Part shown: one piece after another, positions 1 to 8,193 of the stretch | Layout of the letters: each line of letters opens with the position of its first letter | How positions within the stretch are numbered: position 1 is the stretch's first letter | DNA from: Pyrinomonadaceae bacterium | GTDB lineage: Bacteria; Acidobacteriota; Blastocatellia; Pyrinomonadales; Pyrinomonadaceae | Length of the DNA: 64,000 bases | Assembly (NCBI GenBank): GCA_014380365.1 | Contig: JACMJZ010000012.1 | Location: 465,559 to 529,558, forward strand | Reading direction: 5' to 3' | Program-made: the position numbers and the translations under genes | Notes under the pieces: generated by a model | Database searches by the model: none | Told to the model about the DNA's origin: nothing | The model's input: the letters and a program-made list of their open reading frames with translations, nothing else

Positions 1-36
1 GACCTGAGCATCGAGAAGCCGAAGCGCAAGAATTGA
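1..36 (+). CDS. 3' end of an upstream gene (partial)
   Basis: An open frame enters from the left edge and ends at a TGA at 34-36, giving a short basic tail (DLSIEKPKRKN). It lies 16 bases before the next start on the same strand, as expected for the last gene upstream in an operon. Nothing can be said about its function. Confidence 0.35.
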   Translation, partial: DLSIEKPKRKN

Positions 37-52
37 TCGGAGTCAGCAAATC

Positions 53-601
53 ATGATCAAGCGTATGGTTTCGATCGGCATGCTGGCGCTCGCCTGCCTC
101 TGCATTCCATGTTCCCCGGTACAAGCGAAGGACGACAATTTCAGCGACGCCGTCAAAGTGATCGAGCGTTTCTATCGCGTCAAGCACAAGGGTATTCCCT
201 TTCTCGCGCGCGCCGGCATGAAAACCGTGGTCACGGCCGCGCGCATTGCCGGCGGACCAAAGCGACGGCTCGCTGAAGTTGGCAGTGTGAAGGTGGCGTA
301 CTTCGAGGACCAGGACTTCAGCTCCGGTAACGGCGTAGTCGGATTCAGGGCGGCGATAAACGCAGCTCTAGGCGCAACCTGGACTCCGTTGATACAGGTA
401 TCGTCGCCAAAGGATGGCGAACAGGTTTACATCTTTCTCCGCGATGCGGGAGAAAAGTTCAATGTCCTGCTCATCACGATCGAGCGGCGCGATGCGAGCG
501 TAATCCAAGTGACCCTATCACCTTCGACATTAGCGAAGCTGTTGAAGGATCCGGATGAGATGGGTCGGGCGATTAGCGAGGAAGCCACAAGCGACGAGTA
601 G
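53..601 (+). CDS. Secreted hypothetical protein, DUF4252-like
   Basis: This 182-residue protein has a clear signal peptide (residues 1-25, hydrophobic core LALACLCIPC, cleavage near VQA-KDD). The mature part resembles DUF4252 proteins: an N-terminal helix around residues 30-60 and a C-terminal half with alternating beta strands (QVSSPKDGEQVYIFLR, then FNVLLITIERRD). The family is found in Bacteroidetes and Acidobacteria and has no known biochemical role. The start is supported by GGAG at 39-42. It ends 31 bases before the start of the VWFA-related gene, so the two are probably cotranscribed. The family assignment is from memory of the pattern and is tentative. Confidence 0.6.
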   Translation: MIKRMVSIGMLALACLCIPCSPVQAKDDNFSDAVKVIERFYRVKHKGIPFLARAGMKTVVTAARIAGGPKRRLAEVGSVKVAYFEDQDFSSGNGVVGFRAAINAALGATWTPLIQVSSPKDGEQVYIFLRDAGEKFNVLLITIERRDASVIQVTLSPSTLAKLLKDPDEMGRAISEEATSDE

Positions 602-632
602 CACGCCAAACCAGGTCAGGAGCGTTCATTCC

Positions 633-2009
633 ATGAATTCACAAATTAACCTCAGATTTGAGATCGATAAAACCACCGCGCGTCTCCTCCTGATTGTCGC
701 CGCCCTGGTCGTCATTCTGTTAATAACAACAACTCGCGCGGGGGCACAGGAAGCGGCCGAAACCATCCGCGTGAACACTCGCGTCGTCTTCATGGATGCG
801 CTGGTGAAGGACAAGCGAACCGGCGTTCCCATTGCAGATCTCAAACCGGAAAACTTTGAGATCCTGGACGACGGCAACGCACGGCCGATTTCATACTTCA
901 CGCGCGAAGGTCAGGCCCGCAAGCCGCTGGCGCTAGTCCTGATCCTCGACCTGCGCGACAGTGGTGCGGGCAGATACTTGAAGCGACCAGAAGTGTTGAA
1001 AGTTGTGGCAGAGGAGCTGGCGAAGCTTTCGCCCCAGGATGAAGTCGCGATACTTGCAATGGATTTAAACGGCGAGAACGAAAAGCGGCTCTGGCTCAGC
1101 GGCTTCACCCGCGACCCTGCCCAATTGGTCGCGGCCCTCGCGCGCGCGTCGGACTTTATCGAAGTCTCCCCGGAGGAGGCGGATGCGCGAGCAGCGAAAA
1201 CAAGCCCGCAAGGCGATCCAGATCGTGGCAGCAGCGTGACCCTGGGCTCGTCTGCGAAAGATCCTAAGAACGAACCGGCGCATGACTCCAGCGGTCCGGG
1301 TGCGAGGACTCCCGAGTCTGAAAAGCCTGTGAGCGTGGAAGTCATCAAAGGCAAAAATGGCTCGGTCATAACTCGTACCACTCGTGAGGACGGCTCCGTT
1401 GACGTGAAACGCGTCAATAAAAAGGGCGACGTCACGATGGAGATCAACGACATTTACGACCTGGCGGCGGCAGTGAAAGACACAACGCGTAAAGCGAAGG
1501 AGGAACGGCCAAACTCACAACTGGCAATCGTCTGGGTGTCGGACGGAATTGCTCCAATCTTTTTCGAGGACCGCGATGCGACTGAGCAGTTGCTCATCCG
1601 CTCAAACGTAATTTTCAATTCCATGACCGCCGAGATGCGCACGCTGTTCAAGTTTCTCATGCCCATCGGGAAGCCTCTGGCCGGCATGATGGGAATCAGC
1701 ATCTATGGCGCGGCGAAACGTCTGGCGCAGCAAACAGGCGGCGAAGCCGTGAAGGTCAGCCGAACTAAAGATTTCGCGGCCGGCCTCAGCAAAATCATCG
1801 GCAACCTGACCGCACGCTACAGCCTTGGGTTCGCCCTGGCCGAAAGCGAGAAAGACGACGGGCGTCTGCATGACCTGGAAGTTAGGGTGAAAGCGCCCGA
1901 CGCCAAAGGCAAGATGCGCAAACTGGAAGTCAGCGCACGCAAGGGTTACTACATGTCGGAGACCGGCGAGAAAGAAACTAAAGAGACGACGGCTGCGCGA
2001 GCACAGTAA
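633..2009 (+). CDS. Secreted VWFA-related protein of acidobacterial type
   Basis: A protein of 458 residues with an N-terminal signal/anchor helix (residues about 18-37). It opens with the strand-rich segment typical of the acidobacterial VWFA-related family (TIRVNTRVVFMDALVKDK, then LKPENFEILDDG). A von Willebrand A-like domain follows with LALVLILDLRDSG, a degenerate MIDAS (D-x-S-G instead of D-x-S-x-S), and a second half after a charged linker (residues about 195-265). The usual family tail ARYSLGFALAE is present near the C terminus. ATG 633 was chosen over an upstream in-frame codon because it does not overlap the preceding gene and has AGGAG at 618-622. The family is thought to act in adhesion or scaffolding in the periplasm; its partners are unknown. 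Confidence 0.85.
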   Translation: MNSQINLRFEIDKTTARLLLIVAALVVILLITTTRAGAQEAAETIRVNTRVVFMDALVKDKRTGVPIADLKPENFEILDDGNARPISYFTREGQARKPLALVLILDLRDSGAGRYLKRPEVLKVVAEELAKLSPQDEVAILAMDLNGENEKRLWLSGFTRDPAQLVAALARASDFIEVSPEEADARAAKTSPQGDPDRGSSVTLGSSAKDPKNEPAHDSSGPGARTPESEKPVSVEVIKGKNGSVITRTTREDGSVDVKRVNKKGDVTMEINDIYDLAAAVKDTTRKAKEERPNSQLAIVWVSDGIAPIFFEDRDATEQLLIRSNVIFNSMTAEMRTLFKFLMPIGKPLAGMMGISIYGAAKRLAQQTGGEAVKVSRTKDFAAGLSKIIGNLTARYSLGFALAESEKDDGRLHDLEVRVKAPDAKGKMRKLEVSARKGYYMSETGEKETKETTAARAQ

Positions 2010-2043
2010 GCACCGCTGACTGTTACGTCGATTCCGCAAGCCC

Positions 2044-2170
2044 GCGGGGGCAATCCCCCTTCCTGACCTTGAGTTCCACGCAGCTCAATTTCTCCCAGAG
2101 CCTTCAAGTCCTAAAGATTAGGAGTCAAATGTAGTTGAGCTCACAGGTTGGGAAGGGGGCTTGCCCCCGC
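2044..2170. repeat. Inverted repeat between convergent genes
   Basis: The arm at 2044-2062 (gcgggggcaatccccctt...) is the near-perfect reverse complement of 2150-2170. Each arm is itself a small GGGGGC/GCCCCC hairpin. It fills the gap between the VWFA-related gene and the convergent lysozyme gene, so it could act as a bidirectional terminator. There is no T-tract, so a repeat element is the safer call. Confidence 0.7.
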
Positions 2171-2200
2171 TCATTTCGTTTGAAGATCGAACCTACACGA

Positions 2201-3013
2201 CTAAGACCACAGCGCGGTCCAGGTTGCGGGTCCGCAACTACCGTCGCTCGTCAAACCCTTCTTGCCCTGAAAGTCAGCTACAGCGGCGCGTGTGCCTGGC
2301 CCAAAGTTGCCGTCTGCACCAATCCCATACCCGAGGTCCGCCAGTCGTTGCTGCATAGTTTGCACAGCCGCGCCCTTGCTGCCCTGCCGCAAGACTGTCC
2401 CCGGATAGGCCGGAGCATCACCCGTAGCCGCGGTCGAGGCCGCAGGTGCCGCAGGTGCGACTGCCCCAGCAGCGGCGTCGACGGCGTCATCCTTGTTCAG
2501 GACCTTCTTCGCCCGTTCGTAGTACTTGATGCGATCGTCCAGACCGTTGTATCCGCCGTTGATGCGTTTGGTTATCTGCCGGATATCCTGCTGGTCCGCC
2601 AGTGCGTTCAGGCCGTTGAGCTTCCAAAACTGACCGGCGATGCGAAAACCAACTTCGGGCGTCGCGGCTATCGTCGGGTTGTTAACCAGATCGAGGCCAA
2701 GCAGCCCACCATATCTTTCGTAGTTGGCTCGCCCCGTCAGTTGAATCGGCCCGCGTCCTTTGTAACGCTTGCCGTCGCCGGGTTGCGTATTGCCAAGATT
2801 CGCACGACCTTCGTAGGCCGCTCCCGAAGCAATCTCCTCCATGTAACGGAGTTCGCCCGACTCATGCGCGAGCTGCGCCAGGAAGGCCGCCTCGCGCAGG
2901 TAGCTGGTGACCTCAAACTCCTGCATCGCTTGCTGAATGAAAGGAAGGTAGGCGTCGCGCTTTGCCGCGGCGCAGTTGGGCATGATTTGTTTCAGTTCGT
3001 CATCAGTGACCAT
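2201..3013 (-). CDS. GH19-type lysozyme/chitinase with C-terminal peptidoglycan-binding domain
   Basis: A protein of 270 residues. The N-terminal ~165 residues are a glycoside hydrolase family 19-like domain: AAFLAQLAHESGELRYMEE carries the catalytic-type glutamate region, followed by YKGRGPIQLTGRANYERYG and the end motif ITKRINGGYNGLDDR. An Ala/Pro-rich linker (about 175-200) leads to a PG_binding_1 domain (VLRQGSKGAAVQTMQQRL, GNFGPGTRAAVADFQ). Such proteins cleave peptidoglycan or chitin. There is no signal peptide, as in phage-type endolysins, so export would need a holin or another route. The start has a strong GGAGG upstream. The large frame on the opposite strand is only its shadow. Confidence 0.88.
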   Translation of the reverse strand: MVTDDELKQIMPNCAAAKRDAYLPFIQQAMQEFEVTSYLREAAFLAQLAHESGELRYMEEIASGAAYEGRANLGNTQPGDGKRYKGRGPIQLTGRANYERYGGLLGLDLVNNPTIAATPEVGFRIAGQFWKLNGLNALADQQDIRQITKRINGGYNGLDDRIKYYERAKKVLNKDDAVDAAAGAVAPAAPAASTAATGDAPAYPGTVLRQGSKGAAVQTMQQRLADLGYGIGADGNFGPGTRAAVADFQGKKGLTSDGSCGPATWTALWS

Positions 3014-3078
3014 GATTTGATCCTCCAGAGGTGAAATTGGAAAGCAATAACCAAACTGTGGGTTTGGCCGTGAGTCTT

Positions 3079-3142
3079 GTCAGAACCGCCTCCGTTAGCG
3101 GGCGGCCAAGCTATCCCACCCGCTCCCGCAGGTGGTTCTGAC
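3079..3142. repeat. REP-type palindrome (cagaaccgcc family)
   Basis: The element reads gtcagaaccgcctccgttag ... ccgcaggtggttctgac; its ends are reverse complements with an imperfect GCGGG/CCCGC middle. Related copies occur at 20840-20887 and 26569-26658, with a half copy near 14412-14440. It sits just downstream of the citrate synthase gene and may end its transcript. Confidence 0.75.
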
Positions 3143-3147
3143 TACCG

Positions 3148-4293
3148 TTAGCGTTGATTGATCGTTACATACGGCACGTCGCGTTGGCCAATGTATTCCG
3201 CGCGAGGCCGAATGAGTTTGTTGTCGGCGTACTGTTCTAGGATGTGGCCGGTCCAACCGGAAATCCGGCTGACTGCAAAGATGGGCGTGTAAAGGTCGAG
3301 TGGTATTCCCATCATGTAGTAAGTCGAAGCCGAGAAAAAATCCACGTTCGGGTAGAGACCCTTCTCGCTCATCATCACTTCTTCAACCTTGCGAGACATC
3401 TCATACCACTTCGAATCCCCAGCCGCTTCTCCAGCCTCCTTGGAAAACTTCCGCAGGTGAGTGGCGCGCGGGTCCTCGGTCTTGTAGACAGCGTGGCCGA
3501 ACCCCATGATCTTTCGTTTTTCCACCAGGGCCTTCTTAACGAAAGCCTCGGTGTTTTCGACTGAGCCGATCTCCAGCAGCGTCTTCATCACCGCCGTATT
3601 TGCGCCGCCGTGAAGTGGGCCCGAGAGGGCCCCGATGGCAGCCGTGACGCACGCGTACATATCAGCGAGCGTGCCGGCGACGACGCGGGCCGTAAAGGTC
3701 GAGGCGTTCAACTCATGATCGGCGTGGAGTATCAGGCAGACATCGAAGATGCGTGCATCGCGTTCTGAAGGCGGCTGGCCACGAAGCATGTAGAGAAAGT
3801 TTGCGGCGATATTCAAAGAGCCCTCTGGCGCGACGGGTTCGCGACCCCGGCGAATGCGATCGTTTGCAGCGACCAACGTGCCAAACTGCGCGGTAAGTCT
3901 AATAGCAGTCCTGAGGCTTGCCTCGCGCGACAAATCTCGTGCGGTTGAATCGAAAAACTCCAGCGCGGAAACTGCGGTCCTTAACACGTCAATCGGATCG
4001 GCGTCGCGCGGAAACTGCTTCATGAGATCAACGATCTCCTGAGGCAAGGCGTAAGAACTTCTTAACGATTGCTCGAGTGCGGAAAGTTCCGCTGATGTGG
4101 GCAGGCGTTTGTTCCACAGCAGAAAGATGACCTCTTCAAAGGTTGAGTGCTCTGCCAGGTCGTGGATGTTGTAGCCCTGGTATATCAGCTCGCCCCTGTC
4201 ACCGTTGACATCGGAGATTGATGAAGTGGCCGCGGCAACTCCTCGAAGTCCCGCTCCGGAAGTCGCAGCCGGCGCATTTGCTTTGGTAGTCAT
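3148..4293 (-). CDS. gltA: Citrate synthase
   Basis: A 381-residue type II citrate synthase, the entry enzyme of the TCA cycle (oxaloacetate plus acetyl-CoA to citrate). The three active-site regions are present: LHADHELNAST with a catalytic His, GPLHGGAN plus GFGHAVYKTEDPRA with the second His, and the VDFFSASTYYMMGIPLDLYTP aspartate region. ATG 4293 gives MTTKANAPAAT and the usual family length; upstream in-frame codons would add an unrelated leader. No clear Shine-Dalgarno is visible. A 2-methylcitrate synthase cannot be excluded from sequence alone, but no prp genes are nearby. Confidence 0.93.
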   Translation of the reverse strand: MTTKANAPAATSGAGLRGVAAATSSISDVNGDRGELIYQGYNIHDLAEHSTFEEVIFLLWNKRLPTSAELSALEQSLRSSYALPQEIVDLMKQFPRDADPIDVLRTAVSALEFFDSTARDLSREASLRTAIRLTAQFGTLVAANDRIRRGREPVAPEGSLNIAANFLYMLRGQPPSERDARIFDVCLILHADHELNASTFTARVVAGTLADMYACVTAAIGALSGPLHGGANTAVMKTLLEIGSVENTEAFVKKALVEKRKIMGFGHAVYKTEDPRATHLRKFSKEAGEAAGDSKWYEMSRKVEEVMMSEKGLYPNVDFFSASTYYMMGIPLDLYTPIFAVSRISGWTGHILEQYADNKLIRPRAEYIGQRDVPYVTINQR

Positions 4294-4475
4294 GAAAGTT
4301 ACAGTTGTGAAGCGAAGATAACAAAGAGAACAAAGCGTGACAAGTTGCCGCACCGATCAAACAGTGGCCCCAAAATCAACAGTAAGGACTCGTCCAACAA
4401 TTACACTGAGTAACACTAACTGGTTCGTGAATGTTCGTGTATGTCGTGGGCTGGCTTGGCCGCGAACTGGTGCGG

Positions 4476-5387
4476 TCATGCCCTGGCAACAGTCACCTCA
4501 TCGCCGCGTTTCGCCTTCAAGAGTTTTGCCGCCGATTTGTTAGCGACAGCGATTTCCAGAAACCCTGCGCTTCCCCAAATTCCAAAGAGCTGAGCGCGAC
4601 TCCCGGCCTCTTCGCTGAAAAAATCTCGAAACGCCTTAACGGTCTTCCCGTTAACCCGAAGGTTAACGCCGCCCGCGATTATCTCGGCAGGTAACTCGGC
4701 CGGAGTAATATTCGTCACGCAGTTTCCAAACCGATCGATGTGAATTATCCGCGCCTTAATTTCCCCGCTTCGGGAAACCTGCGGAGCGATGGAGGGCAAC
4801 CGAGTGTAATCCGTAATTCTGGTTCCCAGTTCGTCAGGTCCTATTCCAGTCGAAAGCGCGGCAGCGACGGGAGCAAAGACGTCGCGGCCGTGGAACGTTT
4901 GGCTTACGGGCTGGCGAAAGTATCTTGCATTATTGAGATGAAAAACTTCTGGCGCCGGGTGGGCGCCCTCGCAAATGTAGCTGAAGATTCCATTATCCGG
5001 GCCAACGAAGTATTGCTGGCGAGTGCGGATCAGTAAACTTCGACGCGCAGACCCGACACCGGGATCGACGACGGCAACGTGAATCGTCCCCGCGGGAAAC
5101 GACGAGCACGCCGCCAGTAACGTGAAAGCAGCCGCTTCAACGTCGTGCGCGGGAGTCTCATGGGTGATGTCAACAATGCGAGCGATCGGGTTGACCGTGA
5201 GGATCACGCCTTTGACAGAGCCGACGAAATAGTCCGCAGTCCCGAAGTCGGTGAGCAGTGTGATTAGCGGGACACGCGGACGCGGCGAAGCGGAGAGACG
5301 GGGAGAGGGCGTTTTATCACCGTGTCCCCGCGTCGCCGTATCACCGCTCCGATTTTTCACTTGAGGAGTTTCACTGAAAACGAGCAT
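4476..5387 (-). CDS. S-adenosyl-L-methionine hydroxide adenosyltransferase (DUF62 family)
   Basis: A 303-residue member of the SAM hydroxide adenosyltransferase/fluorinase-like family, which splits SAM into adenosine and methionine. Family signatures: PLITLLTDFGTADYFVGSVKG near residue 40, HVAVVDPGVGSARR, YFVGPDNGIFSYI, FHGRDVFAPVAA, and HIDRFGNCVTNI in the C-terminal domain. The first ~38 residues are a low-complexity Ser/Arg/Pro leader encoded by an octamer-repeat hairpin (5267-5351), not part of the enzyme fold. The ATG overlaps the end of the upstream gene by 17 bases, suggesting translational coupling. An internal start near residue 38 cannot be excluded. Confidence 0.88.
   Translation of the reverse strand: MLVFSETPQVKNRSGDTATRGHGDKTPSPRLSASPRPRVPLITLLTDFGTADYFVGSVKGVILTVNPIARIVDITHETPAHDVEAAAFTLLAACSSFPAGTIHVAVVDPGVGSARRSLLIRTRQQYFVGPDNGIFSYICEGAHPAPEVFHLNNARYFRQPVSQTFHGRDVFAPVAAALSTGIGPDELGTRITDYTRLPSIAPQVSRSGEIKARIIHIDRFGNCVTNITPAELPAEIIAGGVNLRVNGKTVKAFRDFFSEEAGSRAQLFGIWGSAGFLEIAVANKSAAKLLKAKRGDEVTVARA
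5267..5351. repeat. Octamer-armed hairpin inside the 5' coding region of the SAM hydrolase gene
   Basis: Arms at 5267-5306 and 5317-5351 are each built from degenerate 8-bp units (on the minus strand: ggtgatac, ggcgacgc, ggggacac, ggtgataa; the other arm is the inverse). They form a long hairpin. The repeat lies in frame and encodes an Arg/Ser/Pro-rich leader. Confidence 0.65.
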
Positions 5388-6399
5388 CGGTCGCCGTGCG
5401 AATCTTTAGTCGCTGGCCGCGCTCGAGCCTGACGTCCTTGCCGCGTTGCGTCAGTACGCCTGCTGTTCCGACAGAGCCTCCAACTGCAGCCCCAATCGCC
5501 GCTCCTTTACCGCCGCCAAATATCGCTCCGAGGACCGCACCAATTCCCGTCGCCGCTCCCACCTTCGACACATCATCTTTGGTTGAGTTTCTTCCCTTCA
5601 CGCCGCCTTCGGAATCGACCGTGCCGGCTCCTTCCCGGCTATTATCCATCTCAACGATGCCCACCACATCGGCGTGGATGCTGGCGGTGCGATTGTCTAC
5701 TGTCCGGATCGACTCAAACGAAAGTTGAAGTTCGGCAGTCCCTTTCACCTTCCCCGGCTTCTTCACGCGCGTCACGCGCCCTTCCAAAATCGCTCCTGCG
5801 AATTCGCTGGGTTCGACAACCCGCGCCTGAAAACGATCGCCGAGCTGGGTTGCTTCAGTGGAAAGACTCGATTGCAGCTCCACAACGAGAATGGAATCGC
5901 GCGGGATAAATACCGGGCTACTGCGGGTCAGGACATTGGTATTACCAGTTGAATTATCGGTTGTGCTTTCGGGATAGTTCGAGGTTGGAGTTGCGTTGCC
6001 GGTCTGGCCGGAATCAACTGAACCGCGCCTGGTGAGTCCGGTAGGGATGGTTGAATTAAAAGGGCCGCGATCGTAGCCGGCGGCATAACCGAGCTCGAAG
6101 CCTTGCTGGTAGCCATCGCGATAATCTTCAGCCGTTCCCCACGCTTCGTTGTAAGTACGGTCACCGCGCTTGTATTCGTCCTTGTTCTGATAATCGCGAG
6201 CTGCGCGGTCAGCAACATCCCGGTAGCCGGCATTGTAGCCGTCGGAATATCCGGTGCGATAACCGCGCTCCAAAGCGGTTGTCTGATCCTGCGTCGCCGG
6301 CTGCATTACCGGAGGCGAGGTCTGCGCGTTTATCGAAGTCGACCAGGTAGCCATGCCCAGCACCGCTAAAGCCATCAGAAGCGTTTTTAGATATTTCAT
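5371..6399 (-). CDS. Secreted glycine-zipper protein with Tyr-Gly repeats
   Basis: A protein of 342 residues with a signal peptide (MKYLKTLLMALAVLGMATW, cleavage near INA-QTS). Two Tyr/Gly-rich repeat blocks follow (YRTGYSDGYNAGYRD, residues about 45-60, and YRDGYQQGFELGYAAGYDRG, about 93-112), then a Ser/Thr/Asn-rich linker. A beta-rich domain comes next (RDSILVVELQSSLSTEATQ, RFQARVV). Near the C terminus a glycine zipper (GAVLGAIFGGGKGAAIGAAV) could span or coat a membrane. ATG 6399 is preceded by GGAAGGAACGC. Function is unknown; related acidobacterial proteins combine the same parts. The stop overlaps the start of the SAM hydrolase gene. Confidence 0.75.
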   Translation of the reverse strand: MKYLKTLLMALAVLGMATWSTSINAQTSPPVMQPATQDQTTALERGYRTGYSDGYNAGYRDVADRAARDYQNKDEYKRGDRTYNEAWGTAEDYRDGYQQGFELGYAAGYDRGPFNSTIPTGLTRRGSVDSGQTGNATPTSNYPESTTDNSTGNTNVLTRSSPVFIPRDSILVVELQSSLSTEATQLGDRFQARVVEPSEFAGAILEGRVTRVKKPGKVKGTAELQLSFESIRTVDNRTASIHADVVGIVEMDNSREGAGTVDSEGGVKGRNSTKDDVSKVGAATGIGAVLGAIFGGGKGAAIGAAVGGSVGTAGVLTQRGKDVRLERGQRLKIRTATDARFQ

Positions 6400-6515
6400 A
6401 TGCGTTCCTTCCAGAGGTTTCACGGCAAACGAGCCGCAGTATCTGACTTGGGAGAGCCGGTCCTGATTCTGGCGAGATGCTAACATCCAAGCTTCGCCCT
6501 AACAATTCGTTTTAG

Positions 6516-6577
6516 GTGGCACGGGCATCCTGCCCGTGACTGGTGTTCAAGAATCACGCGCAAGATGCGCGTGCCAC
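6516..6577. repeat. Cruciform repeat (gtggcacgggcatcc family), intergenic copy
   Basis: A 62-bp element with complementary ends (gtggcacg ... cgtgccac) and two inner hairpins, cacgggcatcctgcccgtg and cacgcgcaagatgcgcgtg. A 50-bp copy lies inside the molybdopterin oxidoreductase gene at 59101-59150. This copy lies in the 313-base gap between the divergent glycine-zipper and cysteine desulfurase genes; I see no convincing promoter there. Confidence 0.8.
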
Positions 6578-6712
6578 GTTGACCGTCCCTGTTGCCCGTC
6601 CTAGACTCAGATCGTTTCGATGCCCTGGGTTCTACGAGGAAAACGACTCGCCCCTCAGATGCTCATTTCGAGTTTCTGGTTGCGAGGTCTATTAATCACA
6701 CAAAACAATTCC

Positions 6713-7948
6713 ATGGCTGAAATTCGCAAAGTCTATCTGGACCACAGCGCCACGACCCCCGTGGACCGGCGCGTCGTAGAGGCTATGCTGCCTTATCTCA
6801 CGGAAAAGTTTGGCAATCCATCCAGCGTCCACTTCTTCGGTCAGGAAGCTCGCGCGGCTGTCGACCGGGCACGACGCGAGGTTGCGGCGCTGATCGGGGC
6901 GCGCGCGAATGAAATCGTTTTTACTTCGGGAGGCACCGAGGCCAACAACCTCGCGATTAAAGGGGTCGGCGACGCGGCCGCGGGTCAATCGGGTGCGTCC
7001 GGGAGACTTCACCTGATCACGTCCGCTATTGAGCATTCATCCGTCCGCGGAATCTGCGACGAACTGGAAAAGAATGGGTGGGAGATTACGCGTCTGGCCG
7101 TCTACGAAGATGGTGTCGTCAGAACTGCCGACGTGCGCGGAGCCCTGCGACCAGAAACGGTCCTGATTTCCGTCATGCTGGCAAACAATGAAATCGGCAC
7201 GATTCAACCCGTTGGCGAGATTGCGGCACTGGTGAAGGAGGAACGCGGACAGGGGCGGAAGAGTCTTTGGCTGCACGCTGACGCGGTGCAGGCCGGTGGC
7301 CGAATCCCGATTGACGTCGAAACACTCGGCTGCGACCTGCTGTCACTTTCCGCGCACAAACTCTATGCGCCGAAAGGAACCGGCGCCCTCTTCGTGCGAC
7401 GCGGCGTGAGGTTAGCGACGCAGAATGTTGGAGGACATCAGGAGCGAGAGAAGCGCGCGGGAACAGAAGGCGTGCCAGGCATTGTTGCCTTTGGCGCCGC
7501 GGCCAAACTCGCGCGCGAAGAATTAACCCAGCGTTCAGAGCACGATCGGAAGCTACGCGACCGATTTGAAAGCGCCTTAAGCGCCTCAGTCAGCGATCTG
7601 GTTTTCAATGGGGGCCGCCAGCACCGGCTGCCGCACCTTTCCAACATTTCGTTTCGCTTCATTGAGGGCGAAGGGTTACTAATCAGCCTGGACCTGCAAT
7701 CGATCGCAGTCTCCACCGGCTCTGCTTGCTCTTCCGGGACGCTTGAACCCTCGCCCGTAATCCAAGCCCTGGGCCGAAACGATGAACTCGCGCGTGGCTC
7801 GATACGATTCAGTTTCGGCAAAGACAACACCGATGCGGACATCGACTATGTGCTGGAAGTCCTCCCGCGCGTCGTGGAAAAGCTGCGTCAACTCTCGCCG
7901 TTGAATAGAGCGCATCTCTCGAAGCTTAGTGTTAATATTAGCTCATGA
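6713..7948 (+). CDS. Cysteine desulfurase (NifS/IscS family)
   Basis: A 411-residue PLP enzyme that takes sulfur from cysteine for Fe-S cluster and other thio-cofactor assembly. It starts with MAEIRKVYLDHSATTPVD, has the PLP lysine in LSAHKLYAPKGTGALF, FTSGGTEANNLAI, HADAVQAGGRIPID, and the catalytic cysteine loop STGSACSSGTLEPSPVI near residue 330. ATG 6713 fits family starts; an in-frame ATG 93 bases upstream would add a non-homologous leader. No clear Shine-Dalgarno is seen. It is the first gene of a tightly packed operon: its TGA overlaps the ATG of the antitoxin-like gene, and the toxin and IscU-like scaffold genes follow directly. Confidence 0.93.
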   Translation: MAEIRKVYLDHSATTPVDRRVVEAMLPYLTEKFGNPSSVHFFGQEARAAVDRARREVAALIGARANEIVFTSGGTEANNLAIKGVGDAAAGQSGASGRLHLITSAIEHSSVRGICDELEKNGWEITRLAVYEDGVVRTADVRGALRPETVLISVMLANNEIGTIQPVGEIAALVKEERGQGRKSLWLHADAVQAGGRIPIDVETLGCDLLSLSAHKLYAPKGTGALFVRRGVRLATQNVGGHQEREKRAGTEGVPGIVAFGAAAKLAREELTQRSEHDRKLRDRFESALSASVSDLVFNGGRQHRLPHLSNISFRFIEGEGLLISLDLQSIAVSTGSACSSGTLEPSPVIQALGRNDELARGSIRFSFGKDNTDADIDYVLEVLPRVVEKLRQLSPLNRAHLSKLSVNISS

Positions 7949-8193
7949 GTAAAACTGAGATTTTGGAAGAACTCCCAAAGCTCACTTCCGAGGAGCGCCG
8001 AGAAATCCGCTTGAAACTCACCGAACTGGATGGTGATGGATGGCAGGACGCCGCCGATCCGTTAACCCAAACTGAGAAAGAGTTACTGGAGGCGCGTTTG
8101 GCAGCTTACGAAAGCGACCCTGATGCTGGCAGCTCCTGGGAAGAGGTGGAAAGCCGCATCCGGTCGAGGCTCGATGCCCCACTGCATCAATGA
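7945..8193 (+). CDS. Putative addiction-module component (antitoxin)
   Basis: An 82-residue acidic, helical protein. Its N terminus (ILEELPKLTSEERREIRLKL) and the later EARLAAYESDPDAGSSWEEV match the TIGR02574-type addiction-module component family, whose members pair with RelE/ParE toxins and neutralise them. Its ATG overlaps the cysteine desulfurase stop (ATGA), and its own stop overlaps the toxin start (ATGA), so translation is probably coupled along the operon. The position inside an Fe-S assembly operon is unusual. Identity rests on sequence pattern and gene order. Confidence 0.8.
   Translation: MSKTEILEELPKLTSEERREIRLKLTELDGDGWQDAADPLTQTEKELLEARLAAYESDPDAGSSWEEVESRIRSRLDAPLHQ

Noticed and set aside
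911..1453. Minus-strand frame inside the VWFA-related gene
   Set aside because: Ser/Arg-rich composition without domains is typical of an antisense shadow in GC-rich DNA.
2135..3034. Long + strand open frame opposite the lysozyme gene
   Set aside because: It has no recognisable domains and is the antisense shadow of a protein with clear GH19 and peptidoglycan-binding motifs.
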